Assembly (NCBI RefSeq): GCF_000235885.1
Contig: NZ_JH379375.1
Span: 1 to 64,000, forward strand
Reading direction: 5' to 3'
Source: Leyella stercorea DSM 18206
GTDB taxonomy: Bacteria; Bacteroidota; Bacteroidia; Bacteroidales; Bacteroidaceae
Length of the DNA stretch: 64,000 bases
Shown: piece by piece, positions 8,947 to 17,900 of the stretch
Layout: each line of letters opens with the position of its first letter
Position numbering within the stretch: the stretch's first letter is position 1
Notes under the pieces: model-generated
Told to the model about the DNA's origin: nothing
Databases searched by the model: none
The model's input: only the letters and a program-made list of their open reading frames with translations
Position numbers and translations under genes: made by a program

Positions 8947-10032
8947 TTAAAAGTGCCAACCGAATGCCACAACTACAGTCATGAGAATCAAGTTGATAAG
9001 ACACAAAGGCATCAAGTACTTCCACTCGAGCTTCAGAATTTGATCGACACGCAGACGAGGGAATGTCCAGCGCACCCACATAAGCAGGAACACTATGCCG
9101 AATGTCTTGCCGAGGAACCACACGATGCCCGGAATCATGTCGAGCACGCTGTCAACGCCGGCAACACCGATGTTGAACGGAGCCCAACCGCCAAGGAATA
9201 CTGTGGCAGCGATACCTGAAACTACAAAAAGGTTGAGGTACTCGGCGAGGTAGTAGAAGCCGAAGCCCATACCCGAATACTCGGTGTGATAGCCGGCTGT
9301 AAGCTCCGACTCAGCCTCAGCCAAGTCGAACGGGCCACGGTTTGCCTCGGCGTTGCCTGCTACGAGGAACACGAGGAAGGCGATGATAGCCGGGATGTGT
9401 CCCTTGAAGATGAGCCAACCGAAAGCACCGGTCTGTGCATCTACGATGCCCGATACCTTCATTGTGCCGGTGAGCACAACGGCGGTGATAAGGCAGAGGG
9501 CGAGCGACATCTCGTATGAGATGAGCTGCACGGCGCCACGCATAGCCGAAACTACCGAATACTTGTTGTTAGAGCCCCAACCTGCCATGAAGATGCCCAC
9601 GATGCCGATACTTGAGATTGCCGACATGAGGAACAGACCTACATTGAAGTCGAGCACCTGAGCACCATTATTCCACGGGAGGAACGAGAAGGTGCCTACG
9701 GAAGCTATAATCACGAGGAACGGAGCGATGTAGTAGAGCACTTTGTCGGCACCGTCAACAGAGAAAATCTCCTTGATGAGCATCTTCAGCACGTCGGCGA
9801 ACACCTGGAATATGCCCCAAGGGCCTACGCGCATCGGGCCAAGACGGCACTGGAACCATGCGCACACCTTGCGCTCCATGAAGATCAAGATGATGGCGAG
9901 GATGGCGTAGCCTGCGAGGATGCAGACACCAACCAGGATGCACTCGATCAGTATTGTCCAGAAATCTCCAAGACCGCAGGTCACTGAGAGGAGATTGTGG
10001 AGCCAGCTTGTTATGTTACTAAAGTCAAACAT
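8947..10032 (-). CDS. nuoH: NADH-quinone oxidoreductase subunit H
   Basis: A 361-residue membrane subunit that anchors the peripheral arm and forms much of the quinone chamber. Typical segments are ERKVCAWFQCRLGPMRVGPW near residue 53, ANRGPFDLAEAESELTAGYH near 229, with the acidic quinone-site loop, and YSGMGFGFYYLAEYLN near 250. Length is slightly above the 325 of E. coli NuoH. It follows the nuoCD fusion by 21 bp. Confidence 0.95.
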   Translation of the reverse strand: MFDFSNITSWLHNLLSVTCGLGDFWTILIECILVGVCILAGYAILAIILIFMERKVCAWFQCRLGPMRVGPWGIFQVFADVLKMLIKEIFSVDGADKVLYYIAPFLVIIASVGTFSFLPWNNGAQVLDFNVGLFLMSAISSIGIVGIFMAGWGSNNKYSVVSAMRGAVQLISYEMSLALCLITAVVLTGTMKVSGIVDAQTGAFGWLIFKGHIPAIIAFLVFLVAGNAEANRGPFDLAEAESELTAGYHTEYSGMGFGFYYLAEYLNLFVVSGIAATVFLGGWAPFNIGVAGVDSVLDMIPGIVWFLGKTFGIVFLLMWVRWTFPRLRVDQILKLEWKYLMPLCLINLILMTVVVAFGWHF

Positions 10033-10053
10033 TTCTTTTAATTTATGATTTCG

Positions 10054-11625
10054 TTAACGGTCGATGTCAGGAATTACGAAGTCGATAGCTGCACCGGTTG
10101 TGATGAGGTCGGCAATCTTCTGTCCGCGAAGCATCGGGTCGAGAGCGCCGGTCAGTGTCAGACCCATCGGGCGCATCTTCATACGGTAAGGACTCTTGTC
10201 GCCCTTAGAGTCGAGATATACGCCGAACTCGCCGCTGGCTCCCTCTACAGAGAAGTACCACTGTCCCTCGGGCACCTTGATGATTGGCTTCTGCTTAACG
10301 TAGAAGTCGCCCTCCGGAATGTTGTCGATGAGCTGCTCGATGATGTTAAGGCTCTGATAGAGCTCCTTGATGTGACAGTAATAGCGGTCCATAGAGTCGC
10401 AACCGGTCATTGTAATCTCCTCCCACTCTACCTTGTCGTAGAGGTCGTACGGGTGGCGCTTACGTGTATCGTTCTTCCAGCCTGCGGCACGTCCTGCCGG
10501 ACCTGTCACGGCGTAGTTGATACAGTCTTCGCGTCCCATCGGGCCTACGCCAACCAAGCGGTTGTGTGTGATTACGTTGTCGCCGAACACGTCGAGATAC
10601 TCCTGAATCATCGGACGCAGATACTTGCAGAGCTTCTTGGTGTTCTCTACGAACTTCGGGTCGATGTCTGCCTGGCATCCGCCGATGCGGTAGTAGTTCT
10701 GGATGAGTCGTCCGCCGGTGGTCTCCTCCATCACGTTGAGCACATGCTCGCGGTCGCGCATGCAGTAGAGGAACGCTGTGAGGGCGCCCAAGTCCTGCGC
10801 TGTACAGCCGAGGTAGAGCAAGTGGGAGTCGATACGCTGCAGCTCGTCCATGATGGTACGGATGTAGTGGATGCGGTCTGTAAGCTCAATGCCCATACCC
10901 TCCTCTATTACGCCTACGAGAGCGTGGCGGTGCATCATTGCCGAGAGGTAGTTGAGACGGTCGGTAAGAGCGAGTGTCTGCGGATAGGTCATGCCCTCCC
11001 ACATCTTCTCGATGCCACGGTGGATATAGCCCAGGTGCGGGTAGATGCGCTTCACCTTCTCGCCGTCGAGAACGGTCTGCAAGCGGAGCACACCGTGTGT
11101 AGACGGGTGGTTCGGACCGATGTTCACTACGAAGTCGGTGTCCTCGAAGAGGCGCTTCTTTGTAGCTACGAGGCGGCCGTCGGCGTCGAGACTGTACACA
11201 ACGGTGTAGTCAGACTCGGGCTCGTCGGTAAGTGGGAACTGGTTTGCCTCGGGGCTCATGTCGAAGTCCTTGCGCAACGGGTAGCCGTTGAAGTCGGTAC
11301 GCAGGAACAGACGGCGCATGTCGGGGTGGCCCAGGAACTTGATGCCTACGAAGTCGTACACCTCGCGCTCGAGCAGCTCGGCTGCCTTCCAGAGCTCAAC
11401 GACGGTAGGAATCACATCGCTGCCGTCCACCTTCTTTGCGATGGTGCGTACAGAGCAGCGCTCGTTGTTGTCGGTGTTCTCAAGAATGTAGATACATCCC
11501 AAGCCTTCCTCGCCGAAGTCCTCGCCGATGATGGTAACAAGGTAGTCGAAATGTTTCTGGTTCTTCAGTTTCGACATCTCACTCGCGAAATTGTCGAATG
11601 AGAGTTCTATGTTTTCAAGTTTCAT
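10054..11625 (-). CDS. nuoCD: NADH-quinone oxidoreductase fused subunit C/D
   Basis: A 523-residue fusion. Residues 1 to about 160 are the NuoC part (AAELLEREVYDFVGIKFLGH, HPDMRRLFL); the NuoD part begins near 165 with VVNIGPNHPSTHGVLRLQT and ends in DFVIPDIDR. NuoD lines the quinone cavity through its HPSTHG loop and a conserved Tyr (LNYLSAMMH). The C-D fusion also occurs in enterobacteria and is usual in Bacteroidales. A long open frame on the opposite strand (10045-11601) is only its shadow. Confidence 0.95.
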   Translation of the reverse strand: MKLENIELSFDNFASEMSKLKNQKHFDYLVTIIGEDFGEEGLGCIYILENTDNNERCSVRTIAKKVDGSDVIPTVVELWKAAELLEREVYDFVGIKFLGHPDMRRLFLRTDFNGYPLRKDFDMSPEANQFPLTDEPESDYTVVYSLDADGRLVATKKRLFEDTDFVVNIGPNHPSTHGVLRLQTVLDGEKVKRIYPHLGYIHRGIEKMWEGMTYPQTLALTDRLNYLSAMMHRHALVGVIEEGMGIELTDRIHYIRTIMDELQRIDSHLLYLGCTAQDLGALTAFLYCMRDREHVLNVMEETTGGRLIQNYYRIGGCQADIDPKFVENTKKLCKYLRPMIQEYLDVFGDNVITHNRLVGVGPMGREDCINYAVTGPAGRAAGWKNDTRKRHPYDLYDKVEWEEITMTGCDSMDRYYCHIKELYQSLNIIEQLIDNIPEGDFYVKQKPIIKVPEGQWYFSVEGASGEFGVYLDSKGDKSPYRMKMRPMGLTLTGALDPMLRGQKIADLITTGAAIDFVIPDIDR

Positions 11626-11643
11626 ATCTTATACCTTATTATA

Positions 11644-12357
11644 TTAATCAGTTAGACCTTTCTTTGCATCGAAGCCTTCCGGCACCTCGTTCACTACGAT
11701 TGTCTCGCGCTTTGCTTCGCTGGCGAGAGCCTCGTTGCTCAAGCCGTGCAGACCACCCTTCGACATAGAGAGTTCTTTCTCCTCATGTGTCATCTTGTGG
11801 TTTGCTCCACCGAAGAACTTCTCGACCTTCACCTTGCGCTGCAGCTGCATCATGCCGTAGAGGATAGCCTCCGGACGCGGAGGACAGCCGGGCACGTACA
11901 CGTCTACTGGCACAATCTCTGAGATGCCGCGCACTACGTTGTACGAGTTCTTGAACGGACCGCCCGAGATGGCGCAACCGCCCACTGCCACAACGTACTT
12001 AGGCTCAGCCATCTCGTCGTAGAGACGCTTGAAGACTGGCGCCATCTTGTTGGTGATGGTACCGGCACACATAATCAGGTCGGCCTGACGAGGAGAGTTA
12101 CGTGTCACCTCGAAGCCGAAGCGAGAGAAGTCGTAACGGGCGCAACCTACTGCCATGAACTCAATGCCGCAGCATGATGTACCGAATGTTAATGACCACA
12201 AAGAGTTGGAACGACCCCAGTTGATAGCCTGGTCGAGTGAGCCAACCACTACGTTGACGCCGCCCTCATGGAGCTCGTCTACGATTGTCTCAAGGCCCTT
12301 GTTGTCCTTGAACTCATCGTAAGGAATACTCTTGATGACAGGTTTTCTTACTTCCAT
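11644..12357 (-). CDS. nuoB: NADH-quinone oxidoreductase subunit B (N2 cluster)
   Basis: A 237-residue subunit that binds the terminal 4Fe-4S cluster N2. The ligands are visible as the tandem Cys in FGTSCCGIEFMAVG, the Cys of VAVGGCAISGG and PGCPPRPEA. I start it at 12357 (MEVRKPV): the frame is open further upstream, but that part overlaps nuoA and is not NuoB-like. This start gives a 10-bp overlap with the nuoA stop, consistent with coupling. The roughly 55-residue tail after the family core is rich in charged residues. Confidence 0.93.
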   Translation of the reverse strand: MEVRKPVIKSIPYDEFKDNKGLETIVDELHEGGVNVVVGSLDQAINWGRSNSLWSLTFGTSCCGIEFMAVGCARYDFSRFGFEVTRNSPRQADLIMCAGTITNKMAPVFKRLYDEMAEPKYVVAVGGCAISGGPFKNSYNVVRGISEIVPVDVYVPGCPPRPEAILYGMMQLQRKVKVEKFFGGANHKMTHEEKELSMSKGGLHGLSNEALASEAKRETIVVNEVPEGFDAKKGLTD

Positions 12358-12698
12358 TCCAACGCTCCTTTCCGCCAAGCGTATGCAAGGCCAAATACCA
12401 ATACCAGCATGAAGAAACCAACGCTCGCAAGCGCCATTACTCCAAACTGCTTGACAACTACTGCCCACGGGTAGAGGAAGAGGGTCTCAATGTCGAACAT
12501 AAGGAAAAGGATAGCAAAGAGATAGTAACCTACATGCACCGGAATCCAAGAAGATCCGCGTGTAGGAATACCACACTCAAAGGGCTGACCCTTAACCGGG
12601 TTGTACGAACGAGGACCTACGAGTTTCGCAACTACGTACGCACCTACTACCAATACAACAGCCGTCAAGATGACTGTGATTAATAAAATAGAATCCAT
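12348..12698 (-). CDS. nuoA: NADH-quinone oxidoreductase subunit A
   Basis: A 116-residue protein with three transmembrane helices, first gene of the operon. The loop PFECGIP (near residue 40) and the helix YYLFAILFLMFDIETLFLYP are diagnostic of NuoA; the loop carries the Cys that in complex I lies near the quinone site. The operon then runs B, CD, H, I, J, K, L, M, N and contains no nuoE, nuoF or nuoG, so there is no NADH-binding module. Confidence 0.95.
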   Translation of the reverse strand: MDSILLITVILTAVVLVVGAYVVAKLVGPRSYNPVKGQPFECGIPTRGSSWIPVHVGYYLFAILFLMFDIETLFLYPWAVVVKQFGVMALASVGFFMLVLVFGLAYAWRKGALEWK

Positions 12699-12772
12699 AA
12701 AAATTTTTAAAACAATTTGTTTCTTTTTCTACGTAGAATACCGCTAAGTATTCGAATTGCAATTTTCAGTTT

Positions 12773-12781
12773 GCAAAGTTA
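12773..12781 (-). promoter_or_regulatory. nuo operon promoter (-7 box)
   Basis: The minus strand reads TAACTTTGC, the Bacteroidales -7 consensus TAnnTTTG followed by C. It lies about 75 bp upstream of the nuoA start in an AT-rich region. A -33 element is not clear. Confidence 0.6.
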
Positions 12782-12883
12782 GCAATAATAATTGGATTGT
12801 TGAGGGTTTTTACTTAAAAATATGTAAAGAATAAATGCATAGACTCTCCGCTTATGTCATCGTGCACCGAACGCAATCCAATC

Positions 12884-13120
12884 AGACAGCGGACGGAAAC
12901 CGATCAGACGGCGGACGGAATCCAATCAGACAGCGGACGGAAACCGATTGGACGGCGAACGCAAACGGTAGGGGGTGCAGCTGTCTCAGCTGCACCAACC
13001 AAGCAAACTGGCAATCTATTGCAGCTGTCTCCACTGCACCAACCAAGCAAACTGGCAATCTATTGCAGCTGGCTCCGCTCGGCTTTGCCGCTTGCCAGAG
13101 CAAGAAGTGCACCAACCAAG
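12884..13120. repeat. Short tandem repeats downstream of the nuo promoter region
   Basis: Two repeat types lie side by side. At 12884-12960 a unit of about 22 bp (core CAGACGGCGGACGGAA) is repeated about 3.5 times with small changes. At 12976-13075 a unit of about 49 bp (containing CTGCACCAACCAAGCAAACT and GGCAATCTATTGCAGCTG) occurs twice almost unchanged, with a third partial copy ending near 13120. No gene is convincing here. The units are contiguous, without spacers, so this is not a CRISPR array. Confidence 0.6.
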
Positions 13121-13680
13121 CAATAAAGCCAACGATACTAATGTAGGAGGCTACGGCATTCCTGCCGTAGTCACGCAGTCCCTCAATACGAATATCCTTC
13201 CACTGATTGCTGATTTACAGCAGATTATTATGGTGCGAAAAAATAACAACGGATTTATCGGATTAAACGGATTCGCTGGGTGCGTTGAATCCGTTGCTAT
13301 TTTACGCATTCAAATATAAAGTATATTGATAATCAGTTAGTTACTGTTATCAAGATACAAATGATATGCAAATGTAAGTATAAAACCATATAGAAAAAGT
13401 ACAAATGGACATTACTTTGTATGATAACATCCTTTTCTACAGATTAAGGGTTAACACAATGTTATACTACTGATATTCAGCATATTGAAGCTGTTCTTCC
13501 TTGCATTCAACAAAGAGTGTTAAATTATATTAAATCCTACAGGGCAATTATGATTCGTGCAAAGATAATATTTTGCAGTCAAAGGAAGAAAGACTTCTTG
13601 AACCACTTCTATGGTTCTATACTTCTGTTTCTGACGTAAGCTGACCCGTACGGTTTTCGGGTTTTAGACGGACATATATA
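13121..13680. other. Gene-free stretch, probable junction of chromosome and mobile element
   Basis: No plausible gene. The first part to about 13320 resembles chromosomal intergenic sequence. From about 13330 the DNA becomes AT-rich and then carries a 23-bp motif (13571-13593) that recurs in the element, and a small hairpin (CCCG...CGGG, about 13645-13661). The element boundary probably lies here, but I find no clear att repeat. Confidence 0.35.
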
Positions 13681-13681
13681 C

Positions 13682-13728
13682 AGTTTACTTTAGGTTAGCA
13701 TATATATAAGAGCTAACCAAGGTAAACT
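13682..13728. terminator. Large inverted repeat, terminator-like
   Basis: Arms AGTTTACTTTAGGTTAGC (13682-13699) and GCTAACCAAGGTAAACT (13712-13728) pair almost completely around an AT-only loop. GTTTTTG follows at 13733. It could be a bidirectional terminator or a recombination site near the left side of the element. Confidence 0.45.
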
Positions 13729-13889
13729 AAAGTGTTTTTGTCCTGTAGATACTGCACTTTGTGGACTCTTTTCTCCTTTGACTGCAAAAACCTCTTATAG
13801 CCTTATCTCCACCTATAACGTCACTTCACACTGCTGTACCATGCAGTCTGCCATGTACCACCCCATCGGGCTTTGATAAGAATTGTGTT

Positions 13890-14098
13890 GCAAAGGTACC
13901 TGTCATGGCGTTCATCCTGCAAGGTCGGTGCCTGTGGTTTGTCCGTGAAATCTCCACGCTCTGATTGTGGCAGAGGTAGTATTTGACGGCAAAACCTTGC
14001 ATTGATGAGCCATAACACCTTTTGGGGCAACATAATTCTTTAATCAATCCCGATGGTAGTTGGTTCTACATAAGGGAAGAAAATAAAAATTTTATCTT
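13890..14098. promoter_or_regulatory. Leader of the 14099 gene with divergent -7 box
   Basis: GCAAAGGTA at 13890-13898 is the reverse complement of the -7 box TACCTTTGC and so would fire on the minus strand. The stretch up to the next gene carries AAGGGAAGAAAATAAAAA just before the start codon, as in the leaders at 17.7, 19.5, 23.0 and 37.5 kb. Confidence 0.4.
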
Positions 14099-14683
14099 AT
14101 GGCTAACATTTGCGACACTCAGTACAAGGTGACAGGCTCACGCAAAGCCGTGGCAGACCTTTGGAACACACTCCAAGAGTTGGAGGTGAACAGTAATAAT
14201 GTGTATCTGTATCTCTTGGCAGAACACTATGGCATTGACTACGAGAAGAAAGGCATCTCGGTGAGAGGACACATCTATTGGGCAGAGTATGAGGAGAACG
14301 TGGAAGACGATTATGCCCTCTTGTCCTTTGACACCGAAAGTGCTTGGTCTTCATGCGACTTGTTCTTTGAGGAGGTGAACAAGGCACTTGGCGATGAACT
14401 TTCAATCAGTTGGCGAGAGGTTGAGCCAGGTTGCGACATCTTCTATACGCACGATGAGAACGACTTCTTCCCCGAAGAGTGCTACGTCACTGCATACGGA
14501 GAACTCTTTGAGGATTGTGAGGGTGCTTACTCCACCTTTGGTGATGCTATCAAGTTGTGGTGTGAGAAGACTGGTGTCTCACAGGACGGAAGAAGCGAAC
14601 AGAAGATGATTGACTTCATCAATGAATACGAGTATGAGGCAGAGGACACGAATTTCTGCATCAATCCAATCACATTCGGCTAA
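14099..14683 (+). CDS. Hypothetical protein, mobile-element type
   Basis: A 194-residue acidic, soluble protein I cannot assign. It begins MANICDTQYKVTGS and is rich in Asp, Glu and Tyr, with no signal peptide or membrane helix. The opening resembles small proteins of plasmids that start MANxCxN and describe a numeric or ferredoxin-like fold, but this is only a resemblance. Preceded by AAGGGAAG, a plausible ribosome-binding site, and followed 15 bp later by a small gene in the same direction. Confidence 0.6.
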   Translation: MANICDTQYKVTGSRKAVADLWNTLQELEVNSNNVYLYLLAEHYGIDYEKKGISVRGHIYWAEYEENVEDDYALLSFDTESAWSSCDLFFEEVNKALGDELSISWREVEPGCDIFYTHDENDFFPEECYVTAYGELFEDCEGAYSTFGDAIKLWCEKTGVSQDGRSEQKMIDFINEYEYEAEDTNFCINPITFG

Positions 14684-14698
14684 CAAGGAGGAACGGAT

Positions 14699-14881
14699 AT
14701 GGCAACGATAGACATGGAGCAGTTGGACGGCGTTGTAGGGTGTTTCTGCACCTTGCTTTATCCCCGAAGAGGTCAGACAGAGGGAACGATTGTCGAGGAC
14801 TTGGGTTGTGAGGTCATTGTCCAGCTCATCAACGGCAAGGAAGTGACGGAGTACAAGGATGATGTTGTCATCTGTGAATAA
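14699..14881 (+). CDS. Small hypothetical protein
   Basis: A 60-residue acidic protein. AAGGAGGAACGG lies directly upstream and is a strong ribosome site for Bacteroidales. The sequence looks like a small beta-barrel (alternating hydrophobic and polar, GTIVEDLGCEVIVQLINGK). Function unknown; probably co-transcribed with the gene at 14099. Confidence 0.55.
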   Translation: MATIDMEQLDGVVGCFCTLLYPRRGQTEGTIVEDLGCEVIVQLINGKEVTEYKDDVVICE

Positions 14882-15145
14882 TCAGGAGAGAGTCTGTTGG
14901 CTATGTGGCTTGCAGACTCTTTCTTCCTTTGACTGCAAAAACTCTTTTAGGACAATCCTCCAATGAGGTTATGGCTGTTGTAACTGAAATACCTTGGGAG
15001 CAAGTTGTGCGGTTTGCTCACTTGCTCCAGTCCTGTTATAGAAGCGATGCTTCGACACCTGTATAGCGATACGTCGCCAAAGTCCCTTCGCCGTTTTAAG
15101 CGTCTCTGTACCTTGTTATAGGAATGGTCATTTCGCCTTTTGGTT
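14882..15145. other. Gene-free stretch with repeat motif
   Basis: No convincing gene. It contains a minus-strand copy of the 23-bp TTTTGCAGTCAAAGGA motif (14915-14940), a hairpin AGCGATGCT (about 15043-15055) and, near 15064-15082, a GCGAT/GTCGC hairpin like those in the repeat units at 18.4-19.5 kb. Confidence 0.35.
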
Positions 15146-15292
15146 TTACTCGTCTGTCTTTTGCGACTCTTCCTTGTCGGACACAGAACTTGGTCTTAGC
15201 ATGATGACAGTGCTATCGCCAATCCTCTGATGTCTGTCCTCTTTTGGCTTGATGCCTCTATTGCTAAGCTGACCCTTAGGCTTGTCGTTCAT
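15146..15292 (-). CDS. Small hypothetical protein downstream of interrupted ORF
   Basis: A 48-residue polar ORF (starts MNDKPKGQLS, contains DSTVIMLRPS). It lies 6 bp downstream of the ORF interrupted by the group II intron, so both would be read from the promoter at 17.69 kb if the intron splices. No family recognised; moderate to low confidence that it is translated. Confidence 0.35.
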   Translation of the reverse strand: MNDKPKGQLSNRGIKPKEDRHQRIGDSTVIMLRPSSVSDKEESQKTDE

Positions 15293-15493
15293 CGTGCATC
15301 AGTGTTCATGCTCCTCACTCTTCTGATGATACAGCTGTAAGGTCGGATTTCCCGCTTCGTTTCTCCAGGCATACAGCCATAGCAGTGCCCCTGTCTGTTG
15401 CATACGGATTGCCTCCTTGCTTACAACCTTTGTTCCATTGTTTGGCCCCGTCTTTTTCTGAATTGAGCTATTTGAAAGCCACTTATTTTCTAA

Positions 15494-17599
15494 GTAGGTC
15501 TGCGGGGTTTCCCCCGCTTTCCCCTTCAAGAACCGTGCATGCGACTTTCACCGCACACGGCTCGTGTAATTCTTTTAATTATCTCTCGTTCTAAATAATC
15601 GGCTCTGTGTGCTGTCATGCACTGCATTTGAGCGGGCGTGTACGGCTTTTTGTTTCTTGCCGTTGCTTGAAGTATTCGTCGTATCGTGGGTCAAACGGAT
15701 TGGCTTTCGACCTTATCTTCGTGTAGCGGAGTATCGGTGTGTGGGTCAGTTGGATAAGGCGATAGATTTTCTCCTTGCCTTTCTTATCCTTGCCCTTTGT
15801 TCCAAATATCCATCCACGTTTCCCGTCGTGTTGCCAATACTTCTTCTCTATCCACTTCAACGACTTGTCATGGTGTCTTCTTATCGACCATCTCCTCAGT
15901 TGGAGGAAGATTATGTGGTCGAGCTTGGAGAACACCTCCTTCGAGGACACATATCTGTAATAGTTCGCCCAACCGCTTATCTTGGGGTTGAGTTTGCCAA
16001 TTACATCCGTCTGCTTGGCTGAGCGCATTTTGTATATTACTTCATGTGTCGACTCCGCAAACTTCTTCTGATTCTTCTTGCTCGGTTTAATCAGCAACAT
16101 GCCGTTGCCATATTTCCGTATGTTGAAACCGAGGAAGTCAAAACCATCCTTGATATGTGTTATCAGCGTCTTTTCCTCTGAGAGTTCCAAACCTCTGTCC
16201 TTTAGGAATACGATTAGCTCTGACTTTATCTCTTCAAGTACCTCCTTCGTATCGCCAGTGACGATGAAGTCGTCTGCGTAGCGTACGAGGTTTACCTTGT
16301 TGGAGTAGGTCTTGCCGTTGTCCCTTCGGGTTGAGTGTTTGGCTACCAATGCTTCCATCCCATCAAGTGTGATGTTCGCCAATGTCGGGGAGATTATTCC
16401 GCCTTGGGGTGTCCCCTCGTCGGTCATGTGGAACACATTCTTTTCTATCACTCCCGCCTTAAGCCACTTGCGGAGCATTTCCTTGTCGATTATGACATTG
16501 TCAAGCAACCATTCGTGGCTGATATGGTCGAAGCATCCCTTTATGTCACCCTCAAGCACCCATTGAGCCGAGGTCTTCTTGTGAAGGCACTTGTATATCT
16601 GGTCTGTCGCATCCGCACATGAGCGGTATTTGCGAAAACCATAGGAGTTGCCGTCGGCAAGTGTCTCTGCTATGGGTTCAAGTGCCATTAGGAAGAGGGC
16701 TTGCATAGCCCTGTCCTTGATGGTAGGGATTCCGAGCGGGCGCATCTTGCCGTTTTTCTTCGGGATGAAGACACGGCGAAGAGGCTTTGGCTTGTAACCC
16801 CTCGTTGTCAAAGAGCTGATGGCTTTGTAGCGTCTTATGGGAGTGAGCCAGGTTTCCTTGTCAACCCCAGCAGTGCTACCGCCCGAGTTTGATGTCACGC
16901 GTCTCACTGCCAATGCCTTGGCGGAGAACGAGCTAATCAAGATGCGTTGGAGAGATTTCACCTTTCCAATGCGGTTTGCCTTTAGAGCCTCTACTATTCT
17001 GACTTGCAGCTTGCGTACCTCCTTCTCACACGACACCCAGTTGATGGTCTGCCATGCGGTCAGTGCGGCTGAGGATGCACACTTGGCTTGCGCCTCGTCC
17101 AATTGTCGTTTCTTCATTTACACAAGTTCTACATTTCATTTCGTAGCGAATTACCTGATGGAAGTCTGCCCGCTTTCGCGTGGGGTGATGTCCCAACCCC
17201 TATCCCCGCCATTACAGAGGGGCATTCGCTTTCTCCATCGTCATTTACCTACAAGCCGTTCGGTTGCTCTTGCGATTGACTTACCTGTTCCCATAATGAG
17301 ATGAGGAGACCTATAGGCTTACCATGTTCCGTACGGATAACTTCGACTGATTTAGGACCCGCCTATCCACCGGTGGAGCGACATCCGTGTGGCTATTAGA
17401 TAAACATAGCCAACCTATCCACTTGCCGTTTTGGCATGGCTCATAAACATCCGTGAGCCAATTCTTTGTCACGATGGTTGGTAACGGCGGTTACTTTACG
17501 TTGTCCTTGTCAGTCAGCCTAACAGCTGCGTCTTGTGATGTTCAAGACCTCGCCATATTGTCCCGAAGGCTTCGCACCCAGTCGTTGCCAACTACGCAC
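15494..17599 (-). mobile_element. Group II intron
   Basis: The minus strand starts at 17599 with GTGCGTAG, matching the 5' consensus GTGYG, and encodes a reverse transcriptase. Near the 3' end it carries a domain V hairpin (GAGCCGTGTGCGGTGAAAG...GCACGGTTC, about 15533-15567), a domain VI-like stem with a G-rich/C-rich pair, and an ending GACCTAC at 15494. About 2.1 kb in all. GGTTGGCTA in the 5' part of the intron could pair with TAGCCTACC in the 5' exon (EBS2/IBS2-like, one mismatch). Ends are inferred by eye, good to a few bases. Confidence 0.8.
15615..17117 (-). CDS. ltrA: Group II intron reverse transcriptase/maturase
   Basis: A 500-residue intron-encoded protein that helps splice the intron and copies it at new sites. 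The RT core contains LGIPTIKDRAMQALFLMALE, GDIKGCFDHISHEWL, GTPQGGIISPTLANI and the catalytic NLVRYADDFIV; the maturase (X) region follows (KISGWANYYRYV). The tail (SKANPFDPRYDEYFKQRQ) is where an HNH endonuclease would start in related proteins, but no Cys/His zinc motif follows, so the endonuclease domain is absent. Confidence 0.92.
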   Translation of the reverse strand: MKKRQLDEAQAKCASSAALTAWQTINWVSCEKEVRKLQVRIVEALKANRIGKVKSLQRILISSFSAKALAVRRVTSNSGGSTAGVDKETWLTPIRRYKAISSLTTRGYKPKPLRRVFIPKKNGKMRPLGIPTIKDRAMQALFLMALEPIAETLADGNSYGFRKYRSCADATDQIYKCLHKKTSAQWVLEGDIKGCFDHISHEWLLDNVIIDKEMLRKWLKAGVIEKNVFHMTDEGTPQGGIISPTLANITLDGMEALVAKHSTRRDNGKTYSNKVNLVRYADDFIVTGDTKEVLEEIKSELIVFLKDRGLELSEEKTLITHIKDGFDFLGFNIRKYGNGMLLIKPSKKNQKKFAESTHEVIYKMRSAKQTDVIGKLNPKISGWANYYRYVSSKEVFSKLDHIIFLQLRRWSIRRHHDKSLKWIEKKYWQHDGKRGWIFGTKGKDKKGKEKIYRLIQLTHTPILRYTKIRSKANPFDPRYDEYFKQRQETKSRTRPLKCSA

Positions 17600-17685
17600 G
17601 CTTCGGTAGGCTACTCTTAACGGAATAAGAGGTTCATTAGTTTCAAAGAACAATTATCTGTACGACTTCATGTCGCAATTACCAT

Positions 17686-17694
17686 GCAAAGGTA
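17686..17694 (-). promoter_or_regulatory. Promoter of the intron-interrupted transcript
   Basis: TACCTTTGC on the minus strand, divergent from the ssb gene. Transcription from here would cross the short 5' exon and the group II intron. The region between this box and ssb (17695-17900) is a leader containing AATCTTCCT and AAAAGAGTATT, shared with leaders at 19.6 and 23.1 kb. Confidence 0.5.
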
Positions 17695-17900
17695 GCGTGA
17701 TGCTGCGAAGGACTTCCTCCTTCTTGTGTGGCCGCTATCGCTGTGACCAATAAAATAGTGCGTAATCTTCCTTTTTCTCCCTTACCGCCAACGACAAAAA
17801 GAGTATTGCGAACGATTTTCATGGTGCTTCCCACATGGTGCCACATCCCTGCTTTTGAATGCATGTAAAAATTAAGTTTCACTTTTAAATTCAATTCAAA

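Larger units (their letters stand above)
15299..17653 (-). pseudogene. Short ORF interrupted by group II intron
   Basis: If the intron is removed between 17599 and 15494, a 54-base 5' exon (17653-17600, starting with TTG) joins a 195-base 3' exon (15493-15299) in frame and gives an 82-residue ORF (LENKWLSNSSIQ across and after the junction, GALLWLYAWRNEAG near the end). The frame being kept across the predicted splice sites supports both the boundaries and the ORF. No family is recognised. It is read divergently from ssb from a promoter at 17686. Confidence 0.45.

Noticed and set aside
10045-11601. 518-codon open frame on the plus strand
   Set aside because: It lies exactly opposite nuoCD; the GC-rich codon use of nuoCD keeps the opposite frame open. 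No domain, Cys/His-rich translation without pattern.
12884-13120. CRISPR array
   Set aside because: Repeats are contiguous without unique spacers, differ in length, and no cas genes are near.
13330-13900. Left attachment site of the element
   Set aside because: A junction is likely in this stretch, but I could not find a matching direct repeat near the right side (57.7-61 kb).
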